Shown here: positions 1 to 6,495 of the stretch, in pieces
Layout: every line of letters starts with the position of its first letter
Numbering within the stretch: the stretch's first letter is position 1
DNA from: an uncultured Petrimonas sp.
Lineage (GTDB): Bacteria > Bacteroidota > Bacteroidia > Bacteroidales > Dysgonomonadaceae
DNA: 10,676 nucleotides
Assembly (NCBI GenBank): GCA_934621705.1
Contig: CAKTUP010000069.1
Location: 1-10,676, forward strand
Direction: 5' to 3'
Notes under the pieces: model-generated
Databases searched by the model: none
Told to the model about the DNA's origin: nothing
What the model saw: only the letters and a program-made list of their open reading frames with translations
Translations under genes and position numbers: made by a program

Positions 1-10
1 GAAAATATTG

Positions 11-18
11 TACTTTTG
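11..18 (+). promoter_or_regulatory. Bacteroidota -7 promoter box (TACTTTTG)
   Basis: TACTTTTG fits the TAnnTTTG -7 consensus of the Bacteroidota primary sigma factor exactly. It lies 18 bases before the ATG at 37, so transcription should begin near 24-26 and give a very short leader. The -33 element would fall outside the window. The box also argues against the TTG at 16, which overlaps it, being the start codon. Confidence 0.6.
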
Positions 19-36
19 CGTCTTAAAACGGAAAAA

Positions 37-963
37 ATGGAAAATCATTCAACAGAAGAATCGGCTTCGCCGGCGCTCGAACCGCGCAAACTGAATCCCG
101 TAACCGACTGGTTTGTAAGATTAATTAAAGGCATCATCGTAGGAATTGGATTTATTCTGCCCGGATTATCGGGCGGAGTGCTGGCGGTAATCGTGGGAAT
201 GTACGATCCGCTGATCAGGTTTTTGGCCAACCTGAAAGACAAATTTCTGAAAAACCTGCTGTTCTTTCTTCCATTTGCCATTGGCGCTGCCGTTGGAATC
301 GTGCTTTTTGCGGTGGTGGTGGAAAAAGCGTTCGGAAAATACGCGGCGCAGTTCGTTTGCTTGTTTGTGGGATTTGTTGCCGGAACCTTTCCGTCGTTGT
401 ATAAAACTGCCGGAAAACAGGGCCGAAAAAGCAAAGACATCCTTATCCTCATTCTTTCGGCAGCCGGAATTTTCGTCTTGATGCTCGTTGGCGGAAAGCA
501 ACTGACCGAAGTGAACCCCAATATGTTGTCGTGGCTTGCATCGGGTTTACTGATGGGATTGGGACTGATTGTTCCGGGATTAAGCCCTTCCAATTTTCTG
601 ATTTACTTCGGAATGTACGATAAAATGGCTACGGGAATCAAAGACTTCGATTTCGCCGTAATTTTCCCGCTGGTTATCGGATTTATTCTTTGCGTGATTC
701 TCTTTTCCAAAATCGCAGCCTATCTGTTCAAAAAATATTATTCGGGAATGTATCATTTTATTCTCGGTTTGGTTATCGGATCGTCGCTGGCCATTTTCCC
801 GACCGTTGTTTTCCCTGCTTTCACTTCCGAAGGACTTGCCGCTGCCGGACTCAGCTTCGCCGGTGCGCTTCTGTTCTGCGTGGCGCTTTTTGTGGTGGGA
901 ACCATTGCTTCGTACCTGTTCAGCAAGCTGGAAGAGAAATATCCGAGAGAGGAAATATTCTAA
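37..963 (+). CDS. popT: DUF368 polyprenyl-phosphate translocase (PopT family)
   Basis: This 308-residue polytopic membrane protein belongs to the DUF368 family. Members are known to return undecaprenyl phosphate, the lipid carrier for peptidoglycan and surface glycans, across the cytoplasmic membrane. The family hallmark, two related half-repeats, is visible: G-x-G-x3-PGLSGG followed by GMYD (about residues 36-56), and G-x-G-x3-PGLSPS followed by GMYD (about 174-194). Each sits in hydrophobic segments, with further membrane spans up to about residue 295 and a short charged tail. I take the ATG at 37. The frame can be opened at a TTG at 16, but that lies inside the probable -7 promoter box and adds only a polar extension. 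The stop codon directly abuts the next start, so the gene is co-transcribed with the EamA transporter. Family assignment is firm; the lipid substrate is inferred from studied homologues. Confidence 0.85.
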   Translation: MENHSTEESASPALEPRKLNPVTDWFVRLIKGIIVGIGFILPGLSGGVLAVIVGMYDPLIRFLANLKDKFLKNLLFFLPFAIGAAVGIVLFAVVVEKAFGKYAAQFVCLFVGFVAGTFPSLYKTAGKQGRKSKDILILILSAAGIFVLMLVGGKQLTEVNPNMLSWLASGLLMGLGLIVPGLSPSNFLIYFGMYDKMATGIKDFDFAVIFPLVIGFILCVILFSKIAAYLFKKYYSGMYHFILGLVIGSSLAIFPTVVFPAFTSEGLAAAGLSFAGALLFCVALFVVGTIASYLFSKLEEKYPREEIF

Positions 964-1896
964 ATGGCGCAACATACCAAACAACAAGGCCATTTGGCGC
1001 TATTTATATCGAGTATTGTTTTCGGTTTAAATATTCCCGTTGCACGAACTATCATCCCTGACATCGTGGATCCGTTCCTGATGACCTTTTTGCGTATGTC
1101 AGGCGCGGCAGTTTTGTTCTGGACGGCATCTCTTTTTACAAAAAAAGAATTTGTTCCCAAAAAAGATGTGCTTCTCTTTTTCTTTTCGGCAGTTTTTGCC
1201 ATCGTGGTTAATCAGACATTTTTCATCGTTGGATTATCCAAAACATCGCCCATCGATGCGTCGCTGGTGGTAACCCTGTCGCCCATCATCACCATGTTGC
1301 TGGCCGCGATTATTATTAAGGAACCCGTTACGTGGGTGAAAGCGGTGGGCGTGTTGATAGGCGCTTCGGGAGCGTTGATCCTTATCCTAAGCAGTTCGCA
1401 CGATGAAGCCGGCGGAAATTTAATCGGCAACTTGTTCGTTTTGTTTTCCGTTACTTCCTACGCGCTTTACCTGACTCTTTTCAAAAACCTGATTTCACGC
1501 TATTCGGCAATAACTTCCATGAAATGGATGTTCTTGTTTGCTTCTGTACTCACTTTTCCAATGAGTTACAACGCGATTGCGGAAACCGATTTTGCCGCTT
1601 TCAACACAAGCGTATACCTGCGAATTGGTTTTGTTGTAGCTATGGCCACTTTCTTCACCTATATGCTTATCCCTATCGGGCAAAAGACGCTGCGTCCCAC
1701 TACGATTAGCATGTATAATTATTTACAGCCCATTGCCGCTTCTTTTCTGGCGGTAGCCATAGGAATGGACAGGTTTGGATGGGATAAAATTGTTTCTACC
1801 GTTCTCGTTTTCACGGGGGTATATATTGTTACACAAAGCAAATCGCGCGTGCAACTGTATAAAGAAAAAATATCCGAGAGTAAAAAGATGAAATAA
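964..1896 (+). CDS. EamA/DMT-superfamily transporter
   Basis: This is a 310-residue integral membrane protein with about ten hydrophobic segments arranged as two EamA repeats, roughly residues 10-142 and 152-292, the normal size for 10-TMS drug/metabolite transporters. Each half ends in the typical pattern: SPIITMLLAAIIIKEPVTW then a G-x4-G-x2-G segment in the first, and YNYLQPIAASFLAVAIG then a TGVYIV segment in the second. In the second half the usual glutamate after the proline-bearing helix is replaced by aspartate (GMDRFGW). A basic tail (about 292-310) should be cytoplasmic. Its ATG follows the upstream stop with no intervening base, so translation is probably coupled to the DUF368 gene. 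Export of an amino acid or other small metabolite is typical of the family, but the substrate cannot be read from sequence. Confidence 0.88.
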   Translation: MAQHTKQQGHLALFISSIVFGLNIPVARTIIPDIVDPFLMTFLRMSGAAVLFWTASLFTKKEFVPKKDVLLFFFSAVFAIVVNQTFFIVGLSKTSPIDASLVVTLSPIITMLLAAIIIKEPVTWVKAVGVLIGASGALILILSSSHDEAGGNLIGNLFVLFSVTSYALYLTLFKNLISRYSAITSMKWMFLFASVLTFPMSYNAIAETDFAAFNTSVYLRIGFVVAMATFFTYMLIPIGQKTLRPTTISMYNYLQPIAASFLAVAIGMDRFGWDKIVSTVLVFTGVYIVTQSKSRVQLYKEKISESKKMK

Positions 1897-1928
1897 TTTG
1901 GGGTGCGTACTTTTTGCCGATTATTTTT

Positions 1929-1936
1929 TATCTTTG
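1929..1936 (+). promoter_or_regulatory. -7 promoter box for cupin gene (TATCTTTG)
   Basis: TATCTTTG is an exact TAnnTTTG match 24 bases before the ATG at 1961. No TTG lies at the preferred 19-21-base spacing upstream, so only the -7 element is supported. It suggests the cupin gene is transcribed separately from the transporter pair. Confidence 0.5.
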
Positions 1937-1960
1937 TTTCGATGATTTATTTTTTGACGT

Positions 1961-2527
1961 ATGAATATCAGATTTTTACTTTTCATCGTTTCAATATTTT
2001 TTATGCTTCCCATGAACGCTCAAAACATGCACCCCGAAACATTCTTTTTTAAAGACGACGGCGTAATCCCCAACAACAAACTGCCTCTCCTGCTCTATCG
2101 CAACGCGTTTGCTGAAACCGGAAATGCCGTTGCCGAACGGCTGGAGAAAACGTTCAGAAAAAACAACTGGAGCAACGGATGGCGATGGGGTGTGTATCCT
2201 TTTCATCATTATCACAGCAACACGGCCGAAGTGCTCGGTGTTTTCAGCGGGACGGCAAAATTGTTATTGGGCGGTGAGAAAGGAAAAGTTTTTGACGTAA
2301 AACCGGGCGACATCATTATTATCCCGCCGGGCGTTGGGCATAAATGCTTATCGCACAGCAATGATTTCACGGTAGTGGGCGCATATCCCGATGGAAAATA
2401 TCCCGATCTATTTCGCGGCGAGAAAAGCGATCGCCCCAAAGTGGATGAGAACATAGCGACAGTTCCCGTTCCTGAAACCGATCCGTTGCTGGGTGCAGGT
2501 AAAGGATTGGTGAATATTTGGAAATAA
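1961..2527 (+). CDS. Exported YjlB-like cupin protein
   Basis: This 188-residue protein has a Sec signal peptide (hydrophobic residues 5-18, probable cleavage after MNA at about residue 20) and a single cupin barrel. Motif 1 fits G-x5-H-x-H-x4-E-x6-G exactly (G77, H83, H85, E90, G97). Motif 2 is G-x5-P-x-G-x2-H (G116 to H127), but lacks the usual Asn four residues after the His. H83, H85, E90 and H127 should form a metal site. The body resembles the YjlB family: an ETFFFKDDGVIPNN start, W-rich HHYHS centre, VVGAYPDG, and a VPVPETDPLLG-type tail. YjlB proteins as I know them are cytosolic and of unknown function, so the signal peptide is notable. The gene converges on the GH16 gene with only three bases between stops. 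The enzymatic role is unknown; sugar or metabolite binding is only a guess. Confidence 0.82.
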   Translation: MNIRFLLFIVSIFFMLPMNAQNMHPETFFFKDDGVIPNNKLPLLLYRNAFAETGNAVAERLEKTFRKNNWSNGWRWGVYPFHHYHSNTAEVLGVFSGTAKLLLGGEKGKVFDVKPGDIIIIPPGVGHKCLSHSNDFTVVGAYPDGKYPDLFRGEKSDRPKVDENIATVPVPETDPLLGAGKGLVNIWK

Positions 2528-2530
2528 AAG

Positions 2531-3289
2531 CTATTCGTGAGGTGTAAACCGAATCCAATCGATCAGATACACGCACTCAACACCCGATGGCGGAGGCCCT
2601 TGAATCCATTGTCCGTTTTGCGACCAGCAATTGAGTTTTAACTGATACGGCGCGGTAATTTTCACTTCGTGATCTTTGTAATGATAGGTGTGCAGTATTT
2701 TTTCATCCACAAACCATTCTATTCTGTCCGGCTTTATGTCGAAACCCCACACATGAAAATCGTCTGAAGGATTAAAATCCAGTTTGATATCGGGATTGGT
2801 GTCGAAGCTCTTCAATCCTTGAGCGTGAACGGCAAAATGCACTTCTCCCCTGTTATTCCCGAATGAATTGGTGAGAAATTCAATATCGATCTCCTGCTTG
2901 GTGCCATCTCCCGAACCTGCGCCGTTCCAATCAATAGTGTAAAAAGAATTCAAAACTCCGGGAACGGAAGAGGGTTTTAACCTTGCTTCCCAGCGACCGA
3001 ACAAAAACTCCCGATTCGATTGCAGAGCCGAACTCAGAAACGTTCCGTTATCGTTTTTGAAAACCATGTGCAGATACCCGTCTTTCACATATACACGCTC
3101 ACGGCCGGTTTGCCCTCCGTGCTCACTCCATGTAGCTATTGTCCAAACCGATTCGTCGATGGCATCTCCGTTGAAATCGTCCTGAAAAACCTCTTTCGAT
3201 TCTTCAACCGGAGCTTTTCCCTTATCACAGGTTGAAGCGCTCAACACAATGAAAAAAATTGAAATAATAAGCAACTGATGGATTTTCAT
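2531..3289 (-). CDS. GH16 family glycoside hydrolase lipoprotein (lichenase-like)
   Basis: This 252-residue protein is a probable endo-beta-glucanase or related endo-acting GH16 enzyme. The catalytic signature EIDIE (E133, D135, E137) in a KQEIDIEFLTN context is the ExDxE form seen in bacterial lichenases and xyloglucanases, with E133 the expected nucleophile and E137 the acid/base. Other fold markers are FGRWEARLK before it, and FHVWGFDIKPDRIEWFVDEK then IDWIRFTP at the C-terminus. The N-terminus is a lipoprotein-type signal ending ASTC (Cys21 from my start); this lipobox is loose but followed by an acidic/lysine linker. I place the start at the ATG at 3289 rather than further upstream because it puts the signal peptide at the N-terminus. 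It follows the GH43-DUF1080 gene on the same strand across a repeat-bearing gap. The exact glucan substrate is not determinable. Confidence 0.85.
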   Translation of the reverse strand: MKIHQLLIISIFFIVLSASTCDKGKAPVEESKEVFQDDFNGDAIDESVWTIATWSEHGGQTGRERVYVKDGYLHMVFKNDNGTFLSSALQSNREFLFGRWEARLKPSSVPGVLNSFYTIDWNGAGSGDGTKQEIDIEFLTNSFGNNRGEVHFAVHAQGLKSFDTNPDIKLDFNPSDDFHVWGFDIKPDRIEWFVDEKILHTYHYKDHEVKITAPYQLKLNCWSQNGQWIQGPPPSGVECVYLIDWIRFTPHE

Positions 3290-3319
3290 ATAATTTTTTT
3301 GTTCCAATGGTTTTGAAAC

Positions 3320-3465
3320 GTTGCTACGCACCTTGTTTTGTTGGATATATTCGAATTTGCTACCAATGAAAAGGTGCGCAGCACCTATCAGTTACCATTA
3401 AGCTGCGTAGCAGTAATTCATTTGTAGTAAATCAAATTACCATATTTTGTGAGGTGCGTAGCACC
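3320..3465. repeat. Cluster of four short GTA-loop palindromes
   Basis: Four related short palindromes lie in the 261-bp gap between the two hydrolase genes. They are 3372-3386 (AGGTGC-GCA-GCACCT, perfect 6-bp arms), 3403-3413 (CTGC-GTA-GCAG, perfect 4-bp arms), 3453-3465 (GGTGC-GTA-GCACC, perfect 5-bp arms), and an inverted, imperfect copy at 3320-3332 (GTTGC-TAC-GCACC). Centres are about 53, 29 and 51 bases apart. The stretches between are AT-rich and share loose similarity (TTTGTAGTAAA, TTTGCTACCAA). The pattern resembles REP-like dispersed intergenic repeats of Bacteroidota; that identity is from memory and inference. Confidence 0.65.
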
Positions 3466-3499
3466 GATTCATCTTGTTCTAACAAACTCCAATTTAGGT

Positions 3500-3527
3500 A
3501 AGAAATACGATAGTCATTTTATTTCTT
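3500..3527. terminator. Weak inverted repeat downstream of GH43 gene
   Basis: AAGAAATA (3500-3507) and TATTTCTT (3520-3527) form a perfect 8-bp AT-rich stem with a 12-base loop, 24 bases past the GH43-DUF1080 stop on the minus strand. It lacks a GC core and a following U tract, so termination would be weak at best. Confidence 0.25.
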
Positions 3528-3550
3528 GTCCGATAAATCACCTCTGAAAA

Positions 3551-5260
3551 CTACAATCGTTGCAGATCCACTTTCCGGATAAAAAGCTCCGCTCCTTCCG
3601 ATTGTATCTGAATTTTTCCTTTTTGCGGTTTTACGTTATGTGCGCTGTTCATCAATTTACCGTTCAGGTAAATCAACAGGTCGCTTCCTTTCACATAGCA
3701 TTCCACCCGATTCCATTGCCCGACGGGCTTTTCCACATCGTTCGCACCGCGAAAACCCAGCTTATCTTCCCATTTCGGATCACGGCTGTGCCAGTCAATT
3801 CGGCCTCTATTGAAAATTCTTATTTCTCCTTCGGGATGATAAAAGTACGATCCATCTCTCACACCGGGTTTTACGGTGGTGGTGACCGAAAAGTTGTCCG
3901 TGCCGTCGCCCACAATGATGACATCTCCCGTTCCACCTTCAATGATCTGGCTCTCGATGGAATGCATCCACGTTCCATCAGAACCGCCGTCTTCACCAAC
4001 CGAATGTAACAAAATGCCGCTATCGCGTGCCCTGTCGGCACGAGGTGCGAACGTCCGGTTGCCCCATTTGAATTCCACGGTTAGTTTGTAATTTTCAAAC
4101 TCTTCATCGGTGGTAATGCAGCCAAATTCTTCACCCGATATAACGATATTTCCGTTTTTAACAGTGAAAACTTTATTTGGATCAACATTTTTTCCTTTTC
4201 CTTTCAGAAAAGTGTACCAACCATCCAGGTTTTTTCCGTTGAACAGTTGAACATATTTTTGTGAAGCATTGCTGTTTCGCACTGCCGGAGTTGCTTTTTT
4301 CAACGGCCGCGCTTCCACCCCTTCGTTTGTCATTACCACGGGAAGAATTTTCCCGTCGGCATCAAATTCCATTTTATCGATACAGGTCATGCGGGAATTT
4401 CCGTCTTTTTCCGTGAGCGGACGGCGGTGATACACAATGTACCACTCATCCGTACCCGGCACGTTGATGACCGAATTATGTCCGGCGCCATTGGCAAGGC
4501 GGCCATCTTGTTCCAACACCACGCCAATCCGTTCGAACGGGCCAAGTGGAGAATCTGCTATGGCGTACGCCACCCGATAATCGGGGCCTGTCCATCCGCC
4601 TTCCGACCACATAAAATAATACTTTCCGTTGCGGATAAACATCACCGAACCTTCCACGTACCCTTCGGGTGTGATTTCCTTGAAAACAGTTCCGTCATCG
4701 AACGGGATAAATCCGGTGAAATCGTCGTTGAGTTTCGTAATGTTGCAGTGCCGCCAACCACCGTAAAACATATAATATTGTCCGTCAACATCTTTGAACA
4801 CGAACTGATCGATTGGCTGCGCGCCGTTGTGAAACTTGTCGAGCAGCGGTTTCCCGAGGTAATCGCTGAAAGGGCCTTCGGGGCGATCCGAAACGCCGAT
4901 GCCGATGCCGCCTTCTTCTCCATCTTTTTGAATATCGTTTGCCGCGAAAAACAGAAAGTACTTGCCGTCTTTTTCCACGATTGCCGGCGCCCACATAGCT
5001 CGCCAAGCCCATTTTATGGCCGTGTTGTCAATAATTCTGCTGTGTTTTGTCCAGTTCACCAGATCGGGCGACGAGAACGCATCCATAAACAACTGCTGCT
5101 TGTAAGGAGCTGAAAAGGTGGGATAAATCCAGTATTTATCACCGAAAATTATGGCTTCGGGGTCGGCATACCAGCCGGGAAAAACCGGATTTCCCGATTT
5201 TTGAGCAGTTGTTGTCATCACCAACAACAATAAACTAAAAAATGAGATTATTTTCTTCAT
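3551..5260 (-). CDS. Secreted GH43 glycosidase fused to DUF1080 domain
   Basis: This 569-residue exported protein has a signal peptide (residues 1-19, TTTA-Q cleavage, no lipobox). Residues about 24-320 form a five-bladed GH43 propeller. The expected catalytic trio is present: general base D33 in GWYADPEAI, pKa-modulating D151 in QPIDQF, and acid E203 in EGYVEGS; the blade His (H261 in GAGHNSV) is also there. GH43 enzymes act on arabinose-, xylose- or galactose-containing glycans. After a short linker, residues about 337-569 match DUF1080/3-keto-disaccharide hydrolase, a concanavalin-like fold starting FNGKNLDGWYTF and including DSGILLHS, SIESQIIEGGTGD and WNRVECYVKG. That domain may bind or cleave a sugar. 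The gene starts 11 bases after the PH-like gene and precedes the GH16 gene, suggesting one operon. Both halves look intact; the substrate is unknown. Confidence 0.87.
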   Translation of the reverse strand: MKKIISFFSLLLLVMTTTAQKSGNPVFPGWYADPEAIIFGDKYWIYPTFSAPYKQQLFMDAFSSPDLVNWTKHSRIIDNTAIKWAWRAMWAPAIVEKDGKYFLFFAANDIQKDGEEGGIGIGVSDRPEGPFSDYLGKPLLDKFHNGAQPIDQFVFKDVDGQYYMFYGGWRHCNITKLNDDFTGFIPFDDGTVFKEITPEGYVEGSVMFIRNGKYYFMWSEGGWTGPDYRVAYAIADSPLGPFERIGVVLEQDGRLANGAGHNSVINVPGTDEWYIVYHRRPLTEKDGNSRMTCIDKMEFDADGKILPVVMTNEGVEARPLKKATPAVRNSNASQKYVQLFNGKNLDGWYTFLKGKGKNVDPNKVFTVKNGNIVISGEEFGCITTDEEFENYKLTVEFKWGNRTFAPRADRARDSGILLHSVGEDGGSDGTWMHSIESQIIEGGTGDVIIVGDGTDNFSVTTTVKPGVRDGSYFYHPEGEIRIFNRGRIDWHSRDPKWEDKLGFRGANDVEKPVGQWNRVECYVKGSDLLIYLNGKLMNSAHNVKPQKGKIQIQSEGAELFIRKVDLQRL

Positions 5261-5271
5261 ATAAATCGTTG

Positions 5272-5679
5272 TTAATTACTTATTTCAATCGCCGGATTTC
5301 TTCTCTTCAACTCATCCAGAAAATCTTTCATATCTGTATCGGACAGTTTTAGAATTATGTCGCCACGAAGACCGTCGCGATTATAAATCAGAATAGTTTT
5401 ATTCTTTTTCCGTTGCATGATTCGCTTAATCTGGTTCACAGAAATCGGTTTAAATGCACTTCCAAAAAAATAACGCTGCATAACCAACATATTATCGTCA
5501 GTTAATCGATAAAAGCGGACAAGAGTAAACAAAATAGCGATAGATGGAAGAAAATAAAAAATAACCCCATATCTAACTTTTAATATTGCCCAAACAATTA
5601 TTGCAATATAAAACAGAATCACAAAGCCAAGCAAAAACTTTTCCGACTTAGTAAAATAATACTTGTATTTCTTCTCCAT
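5272..5679 (-). CDS. Two-TM protein with bacterial PH-like domain (YyaB type)
   Basis: This 135-residue protein has a charged N-terminus, two adjacent hydrophobic spans (about residues 15-34 and 38-55), and a cytoplasmic C-terminal domain of about 75 residues. That domain begins YRLTDDNMLVMQRYFFG, continues PISVNQIKRI and a strand-rich YNRDGLRGDIILKLSD, and ends in a helix FLDELKRRNPAIEI. This is the layout of bacterial PH-like proteins of the YyaB/DUF1200 (bPH_4) type, where the ending 'FxxxLxxRNPxI' is characteristic. Members are small membrane proteins of unknown role. A -7 promoter box lies just upstream, and the GH43 gene starts 11 bases downstream, so it probably leads that operon, although no functional link to glycan breakdown is evident. 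Family assignment is by pattern and moderately confident. Confidence 0.7.
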   Translation of the reverse strand: MEKKYKYYFTKSEKFLLGFVILFYIAIIVWAILKVRYGVIFYFLPSIAILFTLVRFYRLTDDNMLVMQRYFFGSAFKPISVNQIKRIMQRKKNKTILIYNRDGLRGDIILKLSDTDMKDFLDELKRRNPAIEISN

Positions 5680-5701
5680 GATAATCGTATTTTCTTATCC
5701 A

Positions 5702-5709
5702 CAAAGATA
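5702..5709 (-). promoter_or_regulatory. -7 promoter box for PH-like/GH43 operon
   Basis: CAAAGATA on the plus strand reads TATCTTTG on the minus strand, an exact TAnnTTTG match 22 bases before the minus-strand ATG at 5679. No TTG was found at the usual -33 distance, so the call rests on the -7 box and its position. Confidence 0.55.
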
Positions 5710-5781
5710 AAAATTCTTTCTAAAAAACCCTTAAAATCATCATTGATTTCTAGGAATAGATGAACTCCGCAATTTTATCGA

Positions 5782-5791
5782 CGAACGTTCG
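5782..5791. promoter_or_regulatory. Perfect 10-bp palindrome between divergent genes
   Basis: CGAACGTTCG is a perfect palindrome in the 290-bp gap between the divergent genes starting at 5679 and 5970. It could be an operator for a dimeric regulator, but it is a single short site. Apart from it and the two promoters, the gap shows only AT-rich sequence and a weak TCAGT-n9-ACTGA inverted repeat (5816-5834). Confidence 0.25.
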
Positions 5792-5873
5792 ATTATTTTG
5801 TACAAACGCCTTAATTCAGTACTCAAATAACTGATTTTATGCAAATTATATCGATTTAATTATAGTTAATCGC

Positions 5874-5905
5874 TTGCATTTTCATTAAACATTGCGTTAT
5901 CTTTG
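5874..5905 (+). promoter_or_regulatory. Bacteroidota promoter (TTG-n21-TATCTTTG)
   Basis: TTG at 5874-5876 and TATCTTTG at 5898-5905 are separated by 21 bases, close to the -33/-7 architecture of Bacteroidota housekeeping promoters. Transcription would start near 5910, leaving a leader of about 60 bases before the ATG at 5970. This is one of the best promoter matches in the window. Confidence 0.7.
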
Positions 5906-5969
5906 AGTGTCATAACGAAGACAATTTTAAATAAACGGATTTATAAACAACTAAAAAAATTATTGAAGT

Positions 5970-6389
5970 ATGAAAAAGTATGCAATGTTTATGGTGGCAG
6001 CTATGCTGATGATCGGAATGTCGGTTTCGGCACAAAACAGGCAAGGCCAGCGACAAAACCGCGACAACAATCGTCCGCGCCAGGAAATGAGAATAACAGC
6101 CAAAGAACGTGCCGATCAAATGGCTAAACAACTGGAACTGACCGCAGACCAAAAAACCAAAGTATTGGAACTGTTGGAAAAACAAGACGCGAAACGCACC
6201 GAACAAATCGCTAAATTCAGAGAACAAGGCAATCAAAATGCAGCAAACCGCGAAGAAATGCGCTCGCTTCGCGAAAAGGAAATGAAAGAAAATCAGGCTG
6301 AACTGGAAAAAATTATCGGAAAAGAAAAAGCCGAAAAATGGAACTCGCTTCGGCAAAATCGTCAAAACAGGCCGCAACGAAGCCTGTAA
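5970..6389 (+). CDS. Small exported DUF4890-like / Spy-CpxP-type helical protein
   Basis: This 139-residue protein has a clear Sec signal peptide (MKKYAMFMVAAMLMIGMSVSA, cleaved before Q22). A Q/N/R-rich linker (about 22-40) follows, then a charged, almost wholly helical region (about 41-130) containing ADQMAKQLELTADQKTKVLELLEKQDAKR. The 'M-x-x-x-LxLTxxQxxKVxxL' pattern is shared by the Bacteroidota DUF4890 family and the LTxxQ motif of Spy/CpxP periplasmic chaperone-like proteins. A second helix, LREKEMKENQAELEKIIGKEKAEKWNSLRQ, ends in a basic tail. A periplasmic stress or chaperone-like role is an inference from the motif; these proteins are largely uncharacterised. The gene is monocistronic: it has its own promoter and a strong hairpin 55 bases past the stop. 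Confidence 0.75.
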   Translation: MKKYAMFMVAAMLMIGMSVSAQNRQGQRQNRDNNRPRQEMRITAKERADQMAKQLELTADQKTKVLELLEKQDAKRTEQIAKFREQGNQNAANREEMRSLREKEMKENQAELEKIIGKEKAEKWNSLRQNRQNRPQRSL

Positions 6390-6443
6390 GGTAAAAAAGT
6401 ACACGTAGATTTTAGGTTACAACTATTCTTTTTTTCATAACTG

Positions 6444-6475
6444 AAAAACGCCGGCCTGTGGAGGTCGGCGTTTTT
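6444..6475. terminator. Strong bidirectional terminator hairpin
   Basis: The arms 6444-6456 (AAAAACGCCGGCC) and 6463-6475 (GGTCGGCGTTTTT) pair over 13 positions with one G-U, around the 6-base loop TGTGGA. The GC-rich core is flanked by A5 and T5, so it has a U tract on both strands. It lies between convergent genes (stops at 6389 and 6496) and should terminate both. Confidence 0.9.
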
Positions 6476-6495
6476 GCTGTTTTTAAACGGTTTTT

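Noticed and set aside
16..36. TTG start at 16 for the DUF368 gene
   Set aside because: The codon overlaps the -7 promoter box at 11-18, and the ATG at 37 gives a normal N-terminus.
45..593. Minus-strand frame of 182 codons opposite the DUF368 gene
   Set aside because: It is antisense to a well-supported membrane protein gene and lacks domain features.
1902..1909. GGTGCGTA upstream of the cupin gene, like half of the 3320-3465 repeat
   Set aside because: Only one arm is present with no matching partner, so it may be chance.
3290..3331. N-terminal extension of the GH16 gene to 3331
   Set aside because: It would bury the lipoprotein signal behind 14 polar residues; the ATG at 3289 is preceded by the usual A-rich leader.
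3320..3465. Possible CRISPR array in the repeat cluster
   Set aside because: The repeats are only 11-15 bases, vary in sequence and orientation, and are unevenly spaced, with no cas genes nearby.
4427..5113. Long plus-strand open frame (228 codons) opposite the GH43 domain
   Set aside because: It lies wholly antisense to a gene with clear catalytic motifs, and its translation shows no family pattern, signal or promoter.
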